From Mesaphorura yosii (taxonomy: Eukaryota > Arthropoda > Collembola > Poduromorpha > Tullbergiidae), in the NCBI GenBank assembly GCA_009869945.1, contig WIXG01000144.1, positions 114,608 through 178,607 on the forward strand: 64,000 nucleotides of DNA, read 5' to 3'. How positions within the stretch are numbered: position 1 is the stretch's first letter; every line of letters starts with the position of its first letter. A program made the position numbers and the translations under genes. Shown one piece after another: positions 19,501 to 29,881 of this stretch. The notes under the pieces were generated by a model. It was given only the letters and a program-made list of their open reading frames with translations, did no database searches and was not told the DNA's origin.

Positions 19501-22126
19501 TCAATGGCAAGTACCCCGTGCCCCTCTCCTTGACCAATGGTGACCTCCTCCTAAAGGACGATCTCTCCTACCCTGGCCGTTATGAGGCATGCATCCGTAG
19601 CGAAATCACGTACGCCAACCTGAACGCTAATCAGTACTCAGCCCTCGTCTCCTTCGCATTCAACCTCGGCTGCGGCAGCGTGCAAACTTCTACTCTCAAG
19701 CAGCTGCTGAACTCAGGCAACACGCTCGGAGCCTCGCTGGAGTTCGCAAGATGGATCAATGCAGGAGGAAACCCACTGCTCGGCCTTGCACGCCGTCGTG
19801 AATCGGAGCGCCAGCTTTTCTGCAAGTCGGGCGGATGCGAGACGCCCTGCGCCGGGTCGATCAATGCGGATTCGCTCAACATTCGCAAAGATCCCAACAC
19901 ATCCGCTTTCATCGTCGGGTCGTACACACAAAACACGAGGGTTGACCTCTTCTCACGTGTGACGGGCACAGTCGTGAATGGAAACCCGTATTGGTTCCGG
20001 TGTGGCCCCGGTTTCATTTCGGCGTCTTACGTTCAAATTGTCAACTCGGGAGCGTCGTGGTGTTCAGTCAACTAACTTGCTAATTGCTAATATTACTTGA
20101 GAAAGTTCAATAAAAACTGATTATCGATTGCTTACCAAATTATTCGCCATCCGGAGCGTCTCCAGTCTTCCCAGTCCCTTGAACACTCCACGAACCAGTC
20201 GTGTCACGAAATTATCGCTCAAGGTCAGCGACTTCAGATTCGGCGCCAAGAATCCTTCAAACTGCACGATTTGGTTGAGTCCCAGATCCAGCTGAGTCAG
20301 TGCGGGCAGCTTCGAGAACGCGTCTGGCGCCACCGTCGTGATCAGATTTGCACTGAGGTTGAGTGTACTCAAGTTCTTCAGCGCGGAGCCCCAAACAGGC
20401 ACGCGAATCAGTCCATCCGAAATCAGCTGCAGCATCTGCATCGAGCCACCGAGACCACCAAAAGCCGTCTCGTAGTTCGCCGTGAAGACGGCGCTCAGCT
20501 CGCTGGTCGCTGCGTGGTCGCCGTAAAGTGTCGTATTCGTTTGCGTTTGAGCATGTGCGAGGAAGATCGTCGGGTTGTTGTCCAGATACGAAATATACAG
20601 GCTCTGAAGGCGCTGGAGCCCGTCGAGGCGAGGAAGCACGGAAAAGTTGGTGTAGACCAGATCGAGGGTGGTCAGATTCCCCAGCCCGTCGAATGCATTG
20701 TAATGGATTTTGTTTAGATGAGTATTCTGTCGCAGTGTGAGCACACGCAGGCGGCCCAACCCGGAAAACGTATCCTCTCCAACCTCCCGCAGTTGATTGT
20801 TGCTCAAGTCCAGGAGCTCCAGGCTGCTGGGGAATTTCGTGTCATGCAGGCTTTGTATCGCATTTGAACTGAGGTCGAGGAGCTTCAGTCGCTTGTTCCC
20901 TTCGAAATCCGGCGTGCTTAAGAAGACCATCTGATTTTCCTTCAGATGCAGCTCCTGCAGCCGCTCCAGCGACGAAAAAGCGCCCTCCGGGATTCGGACG
21001 ATGTTGCTTCTCCTGAGTTCGAGGGTTTCTAACGATTGAATGCCGGCGACAAATGAAAAGAGGAGACTCGTGTTTGTGATTGGCAGCCCCGAGCTTTGCT
21101 TGTCTTGAGGAGGTTCGAAGCTGAAACCGACCAGGCGGGTCTTTGGGACTGAGATGGAGGCGAGGAAATCGTCCAGGTTCTGAAAATCAATGGAGGAGCA
21201 TAAAAATTAAGTTTAGACAGAAGTCAGGACAGTACAAAGGTGTTTGTAATCGCGATTCGCGATATTCGACGGTGTTTTGAATCACACGCATGGGAATTTC
21301 CGATAAAAAAAAACAGGTTTTAATGCTTTATTTACGAGCAAAGCGAGAAATTGCGAATGGATTGCGTTTTCGCGTTTCGTACGTGTCTTAATGCAATCCA
21401 TCACGAGCTTCCCACTAATTCATCTCTACCGACGCTTTAAACTTCAAATCTCCACAGTTTTTTACCCTCAGCTTAATTTCGTGCTGGTTTTCCTCGTCCC
21501 GCTGCTGCTGCGCGTCAAATTTTCCAACAAAATCTGCGTTCCGAGTTCTGAGTCCTGCCGTCGTGTATTTGGGTCCGAATTTAATCGCAATCGCGCTTGC
21601 TACTTATCAATGGAAAAACCCTTAATGTATTAACTCTTTTGAGACTTACCTCTTTCGTTAAGATAGGGCACAGGCTGAGCTTCAGCTTATAAAAGTATTT
21701 GTCACTGCCGCCCTCCAAATCGAGCCCCTGCAGGAGTTTCCACTCCATTTCACGATCAGGCGCGTAGGGATTGCATTTCACCGCGATCTGAATGAGGTTG
21801 AAGTCGTGGACATGGGCGCTGGCGACTGTCGAAGAGTTTGCTGCCGTCGTTGACGCTGACTCTCCATCGCTGCCGCTGCCATCCACGATTGCGTTGGGAT
21901 CATACTGGCCTGAATTAAGGACGAGGGTAACATTGTGCACTTCGGCAAACAGTGAATTGGGGCACAGCAGCTCCAGGCCATGCCGCCCACCACCCGATTT
22001 GGATTCACAGAAGCATTTCGGAGTGGATACCGAGTCACAGCTGAATTCGAACCCTCCTGCACTCGTGATCGTGGCACTGATAAACGCTATCAGGAGCAAG
22101 AACGAATGCGAATGTGCAGCATTCAT
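16596..22126 (-). CDS. Toll-family receptor (LRR-TM-TIR)
   Basis: Five minus-strand exons: 22126-21650, 21179-20136, 18769-17902, 17815-17226 and 17123-16596; all phases fit, giving about 1168 aa. Order: signal peptide (MNAAHSHSFLLLIAFISA); Cys-rich N-terminal cap (CDSVSTPKCFC); two long LRR blocks (LDLSSNAIQSL, LDLSNNQL, LNLSANLITTV and others); LRRCT with NPLDCDCRTLAF; the protostome-type LRRNT CPSVCECWRIPFN and another LRR; second LRRCT; TM at about 929-951; TIR at about 982-1130 with YDAFVSFSHK, RDWTPGDWI and DPWLWHKLKFALP. Family role: cell-surface receptor for a Spatzle-type ligand that signals through MyD88 to NF-kB for immunity and patterning. The third intron (18770-20135) carries a complete antisense lysozyme gene. 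TIR box motifs are intact, so signalling is expected. Confidence 0.92.
19101..19117 (+). promoter_or_regulatory. Candidate core promoter of nested lysozyme (GATA site + TATA box)
   Basis: TATAAGG at 19111-19117 lies about 110 bp upstream of the lysozyme ATG, with GATAAC immediately before it and a TCACTA initiator-like sequence at about 19132. GATA factors drive many arthropod fat-body and gut immune genes. I found no good NF-kB-type GGGRNYYYCC site in the same intron by eye. Confidence 0.4.
19228..20075 (+). CDS. Secreted GH24 (T4-type) lysozyme with C-terminal SH3-like domain
   Basis: Exons 19228-19288 and 19357-20075, with a 68-nt intron (GTACGT...TTTCAG, phase 1), giving 259 aa. Order: signal peptide 1-20 (VIVILVVCSGFCSA); GH24 muramidase domain about 28-165 with the catalytic triad spacing of phage T4 lysozyme: E38, D47, T53 in YYEGW...YNDPVG...TIGYGH (E-x8-D-x5-T); then SH3b-like domain about 178-250 (SINADSLNIRKDP ... 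ISASYVQIV). Cysteines are numerous, as in a secreted enzyme. It hydrolyses peptidoglycan, so its role is antibacterial defence or digestion of microbes. GH24 enzymes belong to phage, bacteria and fungi, so horizontal origin is likely; the intron and signal peptide show domestication. It lies antisense within an intron of the Toll gene, with poly(A) signal AATAAA at 20109. Confidence 0.92.
20109..20114 (+). terminator. poly(A) signal of nested lysozyme gene
   Basis: AATAAA 34 bases after the stop and only 22 bp from the Toll exon/intron border at 20136, so lysozyme transcripts may run into the Toll exon in antisense. Confidence 0.55.
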
Positions 22127-24068
22127 TCTCAAATCCGAATCTCGATCATCGGCGTACTCGAACTCCTTCACTAACCACTTGATAATTCAGCGATTCACTG
22201 ATTATTGTTCACTGATTCATGTTATGTAATGCTCCATTTGCATGGCAAAAGACGACTGGCTGATTGGGCACAGATGCAAATTACACCGGAGACGTTACCG
22301 TTAGGTTTGCTTGGCACACACACAGCGGGCAGCGGTTTGTTATCTTCCAGTGAGGACGATACACGATGCTGATGACTTCGTGCTGCTAACTGCTTGCACA
22401 ATGCAATGTCTGAAGATGAGCGGATTTCCGGTTCATCTTGCAAACAAACACAGCAGATTGCTCGCAGATGTGTTGTTCACTTCAGTTCACTTTGTGAATC
22501 GTGATTTCGTGATGTGCAAGCAGCACCGCACAGATTTAGGTCGTCCAAACAATGGATTAGTGGATTCAATGACTCTTCACTCCACGATCACAACTCCACT
22601 CGCACTCCAGCGGAGTACAAGAATAGAACTTCGGTTTATCTGATGCTGAACTTCGATCTTCTGCATTCGTTCAATTCACTGCCTCTGCTTGAATTTGGAA
22701 CACTTGAATTAGTCACTTTGTCGGTTGTCGACGTTTCTTATAAGCAATTCCAAATTCCAATGACCTGCACATAAAAATGTCCAAAGAAAGACGAATTGGT
22801 TAAGTAAAGCACTAAGCACTTTTGGTATTGTTGAAAGTATTGAGCAATCTCAGTCTCCGTGATCGTCGTCTTCGTGTCCAAGCACAAAGCACCAAGTACT
22901 TTACCACGTCCAACTCTCTCTTAACGTGGCTCAGCTTCGCTTAACCACTTAACGTGTTGATACATTAGGCAAACAGCAACAGCAGTATGATGGTAACGCT
23001 GGGCTGCTGGCTTTAGGTTTCTTTATCAATTACACTTTTAATCTCCACATGCAAGACGAATGGTAGGCAGTGAAGAAGGGGTTGACAAAAGAAACTACCC
23101 AAAACATCAACTAAGATCCTGTTGGGAGCGTAGTTATTAACGTAGCACGACCACTGCGACTGCGACTACATCGTTACGTTGTTGAAGGACATTCTTGCAT
23201 CTTTCTTAACTGACTGACTGACGACTGCACTACGCTAATTTAGCTTGTGGTATTTGTGTTTTTGTCTTTACTTGCCTTTCACCTCACGTAATGAATTCTT
23301 AGAAATCTTGCAGTGCTGAGTGCTTTGCTGTGCTGTGGTGCTTTATTGATATATTAACTTGAGTTATTAAGTATTGCGTGCTAAGCAAAACGGGCAAAAC
23401 CACAAGCAAAGTAATCATATCAAGGAATGGGAAGGAGATTTAGCTCCGAGGCATGAAAATGAACACGAAGTTAAAGGCTTAAAGACTGTCTGACTGCCTG
23501 ACTTGAGAGCTGAGAAATTGAGATGCAGATTTCCTACTAATTACTTTGTTAATCTTGGTCGTTGCTTTTGCTGTTGCTGCTGCGGTTTACTTAACCTAAG
23601 TCAACATAATGCATAATGCCGTGTGTACCGATGCCGTCTGCCGTCACGCGTACGAAGAATGAACCGAATGAACTATGATTCCCGATTGCCCAGACTTCGA
23701 TAATTAGCTAATTGCAGATGCTGTTTCGTTTTAGACAGGACAGGCAAATTGATGGCTATAATTAACTTCTTGCCTGAAAGCTGGCATCGAATTAGACTGC
23801 TGCGTACGAGAGAGGCTGAAGCACTGCCTGCACGAAGATGAACAAAGAGTTCGCTGATTGCGGATGGAGGAGGCAGGCTCAAATTCTTGTGCATGTGCTC
23901 CACGTTAAATCTCCAAGTCAAGTCTAAATGAAGAGTGAGGGCAGCAACTCAGCAATAGCAGCAAATAACTCACATACTCTTGACGTTGACTGTTGACGTT
24001 GACAGTACTGATTGATTGGAAGGTTGAGATCGAAATCGAATATTTGAAGGTGCAAATGCGTGAAAAAG
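22127..24068. other. Divergent intergenic region between Toll and RIOK1
   Basis: About 1.9 kb without a recognisable gene. It has many short direct words (GCACTAAGCACTT, AAGCACAAAGCACCAAG near 22800-22900) and small CTGCTG runs near 23560. It holds the Toll 5' UTR/promoter on one side and that of RIOK1 on the other. Confidence 0.5.
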
Positions 24069-26066
24069 ATGTTTGGACACCAAGTTGATAATTCCCCTGA
24101 AATCTGGACGAATCAGAGTGTCTTGAAGAACCCTACGATGCCTGGACTTCGGTTGGCTACCTCGGATGACGAGAAAGGTGACAGCGTTCCAGTTCCTGGT
24201 CAGTTTGACGATGCCAAGGAGGACAAAAGTGGTGGTGGTGATAAGCTGAATACCAGTACGAGGTAGGTAACCAGACAGTAATTAAAACACTGTTAAAGCG
24301 GTTTTGTATTTATTTCATTGCATGTATTTGACAGTGACGAGGTTGCTGACGCCCTTTTCAATCGTAATCTGCACGGAAAATCCACCCTCAACGGGGACGG
24401 TGATAATTACGAAGAAGGAGACTACGATCCAGAAGACGACGACGACGATGACGACGACGGTTACGAAATGTATGGAGACAAAGTCGTAGGGCCGAATTCA
24501 CAAACAAACAACCCGAAATCAGCACCGGAGGAAATGCTCAAGAAATTTGCCTACCGTATCAGCTTGGACAAATACGAAGGTGCCGACCTCGAACCCGAAG
24601 CCGCAACTCGGCTCATTTCGACGCAGAAGAAAATGGCTGCCTCCAAACAGAAGCAAAAGGACAAACGCGATCGTGCGACTGTGGAGCAAGTGATGGATCC
24701 TCGAACTCGAATGATTCTCTACAAACTCATGAGCAACGATAAGCTTGCGTCCATCGACGGCTGCATTTCGACAGGAAAGGAGGCCAACGTGTATCACGCC
24801 ACTGCACCCGCGCTGGACCTAGACAAGCCACCAGACTCTTTAGCAATAAAAGTCTACAAAACATCAATTCTCACATTCAAAGCTCGTGACAAGTACGTCG
24901 ACGGCGAATTTCGGTTCCGAGGCGGATACTGCAAACGAAACCCACGGAAGATGGTCGCTCTCTGGGCTGAAAAGGAGTATCGCAACCTGCTCCGCATTCA
25001 CGCGTCCGGTTCGATTCTCGTTCCTCGTCCAATGATTCTCAAGTCACACGTTCTGGTCATGTCATTCATCGGGAGCCAAGGTTGGCCCGCGCCGCTGCTG
25101 AAGGATGTCAAGTTTGATGAGCCACTGCCACAAGAAGTGAAGGACGTTCTCCAGAGCCAGAGTCCGACTCAACGAGTCGACACGACGGAGGATGAAGACG
25201 AGCGCCTGATGCACCAGCTGATTGCCAAACTGTACCGGGACTCGCTCCTGATTCTTTACCGCCTCTACAAACATTGCAAGCTTGTGCACGCCGATTTCTC
25301 CGAGTTCAACCTGATACTGAAGGACTGGCTGGACTTGTACGTGATAGACGTGTCGCAGTCGGTCGAGCACGACCACCCACGCAGTCTCGACTTCCTCCGC
25401 TCCGATCTCAAGAACGTACAAGACTTCTTCGGCAAACGCCATGTGCTGCTCGGCGACTACAAAACGGTTTTTGATTGGATCACGAGTCCAACGATCGGCG
25501 ACGGCAGTTATGAGCAGGTGCTAAGCGATATTCTGGCAAAAGGAGTGCCGCTGACTGAGAAATCGGAGGATGCTACGGCTGTGGTCGACGAAGAAGTGTT
25601 CAGACAGACTTTCATACCGAAGAAAATGACGGAGGTCGTGCATGCTGAGCGGGATATCAAAAAGGCAAAGGCGGGTCAGGAGCTGGTTTATACAAATATG
25701 CTGGGAATGAAGGCGGACTTGTCGGGGCCGCAAGATAAACCGGATTTGGAAACGGGGACATCCGATTCAGATTCAGAATCTTCAAACAGTGAAAGCGATG
25801 GTGACGGCGAAGGTGAGGACGACGGGACTTCCAAGTTCAAGAACTCAGCTCGACCTCGAGGCGAGACGGCGGAAGAGAAAAAGGTAAGCTTCAAAAGCGT
25901 GCATTAATTTCTTATCAGTTTCTGATTTCTGATTCGTTTGTTTTCATTACAGAACCGGAAGAAATTGGTGAAGGACGGCAAAGCTGAGAAACGCGAGACC
26001 AAAATGAAGAAGCACGTCAAGAAGAGGAAGGAGAAATTGTCACACGCGAACGCGAAAAGAAAATAG
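24069..26066 (+). CDS. RIOK1: RIO kinase 1
   Basis: Three exons: 24069-24262, 24335-25883 and 25953-26066, giving 618 aa. Start chosen at 24069 (MFGHQVDNSPEIW); an earlier ATG is in another frame. VPGQFDDA near residue 50 is the conserved RIOK1 N-terminal motif, followed by an acidic EEGDYDPEDDDDDDDD stretch. Kinase core: DPRTRMILYK, STGKEANVYHA (P-loop), SLAIKVYKTS (ATP Lys), RKMVALWAEKEYRNL, the catalytic loop LVHADFSEFNL and metal-binding VIDVSQSVEHDHP. The C-terminus ends MKKHVKKRKEKLS, as in human RIOK1. It acts in the cytoplasm in final 18S rRNA/40S subunit maturation. All catalytic residues are present. An insertion (QSQSPTQRVDTTEDEDE) before the catalytic loop and a Glu/Ser-rich linker are lineage-specific. 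It is convergent with MPV17L2. Confidence 0.96.
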
Positions 26067-26213
26067 ACCAAGAGTTCAAGTAATTCGTATATTCGTAGCA
26101 CGTAACTGATAAGAAATAACTTTATTAATTGTACCAGTGCGTATTAAAAAGGTAGTGCGTTCTCTGACTTTACACTGACTAGAATTTTATTCTTCGTCTA
26201 AGAATTAAGGCGA

Positions 26214-26969
26214 TTATTTGTAGTCTTCATCCTGTAAGTTTAAAACCAAAAAATGCGATTCCGGATTAAATAACATCGACGTCGACTGGAGCACGGCTTT
26301 GGAAGAGGAAGTTCTGATTTAACTTACGTAATGCTTGGAGTAAGACAGGAATACGTTCCAGAACACAGTGACTCCGTTCACGCAGAGGACCCGATACCTT
26401 GGCTTCAGCCAGAAGAAATTCGCAAACTGAATTGGTGGCCAGACTATGCAATCCCAAAGGTAAATGTTGGGGAATTTGAGCAGGAATTCAGCCCAGGACT
26501 CGGCCAGCGTCTTGCCCTCCAAGAGTGCCATACCCATTATGAACTGTACGTTAAAGCCCGGAGACGCGATAATCTGATCGAGCAGGATTTTCTTGAGGAT
26601 CACACCCTTCGACGTGCCAGGGTACCATTTGTCGAGGTATTTGTAAAAGTAGTGGTGCGGGGGTCCTTGCGTCAATCCGATTATCGTTATTCTACCTGAA
26701 AAACGATCGAAATCAGATTTGAAGAAATAGAATCAGGCAATCAGGCTACGCAACGGAGACGACAGCAGGAACTATATGAGATGAAACGTACCTAATCTGG
26801 CCCAATTAAAATGCTCCCGCACCTTACGCCTAATCTCAATGTGCTGCTCAACCGTATCACCAATGGCGAACAGAATTCCTCCGCTGATTGTGTTCGCAGC
26901 CAGTGCGTACTTCCCGGAGAACAAATTCTTCATGTAGACTGATATGCGAAATGGGGTTTGCGAAGACAT
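26214..26969 (-). CDS. MPV17L2: Mpv17-like protein 2
   Basis: Three minus-strand exons: 26969-26792, 26695-26328 and 26231-26214; the last exon codes only DEDYK before TAA. All phases fit, giving 187 aa. Family features: LAANTISGGILFAIGD (first helix), GLTQGPPHHYFYKYLDKWYP, ILLDQIIASPG, LKFPNIYLWDCIVWPPIQF and NFFWLKPRYRVLCVNGVTVFWNVFLSY, the Mpv17/PMP22 signature. MPV17L2 is an inner mitochondrial membrane protein needed for mitoribosome assembly in mammals. Length is typical. The end of the second exon could also read on to a TAA just past the donor (HYVS), so the tiny last exon is inferred from GTAAGT/TTACAG. It is 148 bp from the RIOK1 stop (convergent) and about 375 bp from the PPIE start (divergent). 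Confidence 0.92.
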
Positions 26970-27343
26970 GGCGAGATCAAACTGAGGTATGAAGCACTGA
27001 CAAACCCGACAGGCTCACAGGAGTCTCGACGTCTTAGGTCCTGGCCCAGATACGAGCTCCTCTGAACCCGGAGGCTTAATACTTAATTAATGGAATGTTA
27101 CGAGTATGATTGCGAGATAAATGTCAGGATCAATTTTACCATTACGAAGTCGTGATTTTTGCACGTGCGTTTCAGCGGCGATCTCAAGGATTCAAGCGGC
27201 AGAAAAGCGTAGACAAAACCGAACCTGTTTGACTTTTGCCTTTTGCGGTTCTGTCATCAAGTTCTTAGAATATTAAGGCGTTTTATTAGTGATTGTAATT
27301 AAACTGAAGCGTAGAATTAGCGTTCAGCTGTACTGATTGCAGG
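26970..27343. promoter_or_regulatory. Bidirectional promoter region between MPV17L2 and PPIE
   Basis: 374 bp separate the two divergent start codons. Both are housekeeping-type genes and no TATA box is obvious. Shared control is inferred from arrangement only. Confidence 0.45.
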
Positions 27344-28583
27344 ATGACGACACCCCAAGCACTGAAGCGTACAGTTTACGTTGGTAAGAAACATGGTCAA
27401 TTGAACTCAGTATGCAACATGGCAAATTGGCAAATCGATTACTTAATTTTAACTCTAATTCGCTGTTTGTTTTGCTTGGCTAGGCGGACTCGCCGAGGAG
27501 GTTGACGCGGACGTTGTTAAAGCCGCCTTCATTCCTTTCGGTGACATCACAGACGTTCAGATTCCTCTAGACTTCGAGACCCAAAAACATCGAGGCTTCG
27601 CGTTTGTCGAATTCGAGGTTCCTGAAGGTGAGAATCCTGAAATCCGATACTGATACGATACTTGTATTCAATAGTTGATTCAGTGATGATGGGTGATTAA
27701 TGTGACTCACAATTAATTATTAGATGCGACCGCTGCAATTGACAACATGAACGACGCCGAACTGTTTGGTCGAACAATTCGTGTCAACATGGCTCGGCCA
27801 ATCAAGGTGAAGGACTTCTCAACCCGGCCGGTCTGGCAAGAAGACTCGTGGCTGGCGAAGCATGCCGGTGAGACGCTGCAGGGCATCGAAAGAGATAAGC
27901 CCGCTGGAGAGGGTGAGGAAGGCGAAGAGTCTGCGGCTGCAAAAGACGCAGAGACCACTGCGGACGGAACGGTCGTTGGACCCGACGTGCGAAAGCCGAA
28001 GAATCCTCAAGTGTACTTGGACATTCAGATCGGAAAGATGACAGTTGGTCGCATGACTTTCGTTCTCCGAACCGACATTGTCCCAATCACAGCGGAGAAT
28101 TTCCGATGCCTCTGCACGCATGAAAAAGGATTCGGGTTCCAAGGTTCTGTGTTTCATCGTGTGATCCCTGGATTTGTAAGTAAATTGGCCTAATTAGCCG
28201 GTTCTACTTCTGATTAGCCCCCCACATTTGCTTTTTGCTGATGCAAACGCCATTTCTTTTATCAGATGGCTCAAGGCGGGGATTTCACGAAGGGTGACGG
28301 CACCGGAGGCAAGTCAATCTTCGGCGCCAAGTTCCAGGACGAGAATTTTACACTACGCCACTCCGCGCCCGGAACGCTCTCAATGGCCAATTCTGGGCCG
28401 AACACAAACGGCTCCCAGTTTTTCATCTCCTTCCAGCCCACCAACTGGCTTGACGGCAAACACGTCGTCTTTGGTCTCATCGTGAGCGGGCTCGACATCC
28501 TCAAGAAAATCGAGAAATTCGGCAGCAATTCGGGCAAGACGTCAGAGAAGATTACAGTCACGGCTTGCGGTGAACTCGTGTGA
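27344..28583 (+). CDS. PPIE: Peptidyl-prolyl cis-trans isomerase E (cyclophilin 33)
   Basis: Four exons: 27344-27383, 27484-27627, 27724-28175 and 28266-28583, giving 317 aa. RRM at about residues 9-85 with RNP2 VYVGGL and RNP1 HRGFAFVEF; acidic linker ([14 protein letters not shown]); cyclophilin A-type domain from about 152 to the end with [24 protein letters not shown] (catalytic Arg), [29 protein letters not shown] and [10 protein letters not shown] (cyclosporin-binding Trp). It is a nuclear spliceosome-associated prolyl isomerase that binds RNA through its RRM; the mammalian orthologue also binds the MLL PHD finger. All key residues are present. Length is slightly above the human 301 aa because of the linker. 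Confidence 0.97.
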
Positions 28584-29811
28584 ACTTCAGCATTTTAATT
28601 GTAATGGTTTTATTCATTATTACGGTCAACATGTTACAATTTAATAATAATGATGATTTATTGTAATTTAATACAAGTTATAGATACTTTTTTATATTCA
28701 TAATTTAATCTTGTTATAAATAACAACAATAAATCTGCTCTGCACCAACAATTTAATATTTGCAGCAGAATTCTATGTCTATGCCTTTCTAGCACTCTAA
28801 TGTCTAAATTCTTTATCTAATCTATGGCTTCTAGCTTCGCGAGTGACGCAGCATGCCGCGTCGTCCCGTTGCAAATTGCAAGGTTGCGCGAAACCGAGTT
28901 CGAATGTTGGGGGGGGGGCTCCTACAGCCGTTTGGCTTAATTAGGTACAAGTTAACACGTTGACGTTGACACTGATAAGATAAGATACTTGGTTTTTGGT
29001 TGGTTGGTTGATAATCTCTAGAGATCATTCATTAACTGGGTCTACATGTCTTTTAGTAATACATACATGAGTATATTTAACTTAACTAGCATGAGATTAA
29101 GATTAGAATCACAATGATAAGAGACGAGCCGCTTCTTTAGCAAGATGACTTACGTAATATTTACTGCTTCATTTCTAACTACTATGCAGCAGGTAGGTGA
29201 TAAGAGTATAGTAGGTAGAGTGTAGAGTAAAACACGAACACATTAATTCAATTGGGAATTGGGAGCAATTCGATATCGATACTAAAATACGCAGGGATCT
29301 GGGTCAGGATTCAGGAATTTGAGTAAGTTGCTTATTATCTGGTCAGGTTAAGTCAAGGATCCACGCCAGTCACTGATTTGATAACGATTATAGGATTGAT
29401 TTGATTAGAGTGCTGATAACACTGACTGATAAGTGACTGATTAAGTCGAGAAGCTCTTCAATTGCAGTGATAACCGGGTGGTTGAGGTTGAGATTACTGA
29501 CGTTACTTTACTGATAAGATTCGCAGCCGTATCGTCGTATGTGCCCTGCCGCGCCGTATCACCGTCGAAATGGCGTGGCAGGCGGCGCCAAGCTGTCTGG
29601 CGTGTCGAGCCACTGGTACGTGTCCTAATCATACGTTTGTGATTGTCTTGATGCAATTCTCGTTGCTTTCGCTGTGCTTATCAGCTGAGCAGCTTAAGCT
29701 TAGCGACTTTATTACCCTAAAAACTAACTCTACACTAATCCTTCTCATCTCCTTATCCTTATCACATTTATTCACTGACTGACTGCTATTACTATTACAC
29801 TAAAGCTACCA
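28584..29811. other. Intergenic, no gene recognised
   Basis: AT-rich 3' flank of PPIE followed by noncoding DNA. It includes a run of 10 G at 28909-28918. No coding exon was found. Confidence 0.5.
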
Positions 29812-29881
29812 TCACGCATTCGGATCACATTCAATTCCAGGAATCACAGGCAGATCTTCGCTTCCACTTCCACTTTCCATG
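29812..29881 (-). CDS. Candidate alternative 3'-terminal exon of the RIM/Fife-like gene
   Basis: A good acceptor (CTACTTTCTAG) opens 23 codons, SMESGSGSEDLPVIPGIECD and a stop at 29812. The phase fits the donor after the exon 32402-32342. It would replace the Gln-rich tail with a short Ser/Asp-rich one. This is speculative without RNA reads. Confidence 0.25.

Noticed and set aside
19228-20075. Lysozyme as bacterial or phage contamination
   Set aside because: It has a spliced intron, a eukaryotic signal peptide and a poly(A) signal, and lies inside a Toll intron whose flanking exons join in frame.
20271-20717. Plus-strand frame of 148 aa
   Set aside because: Antisense of Toll LRR exon 20136-21179.
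28909-28918. Run of 10 G as a G-quadruplex
   Set aside because: A single G run without three further runs nearby; probably a simple homopolymer.
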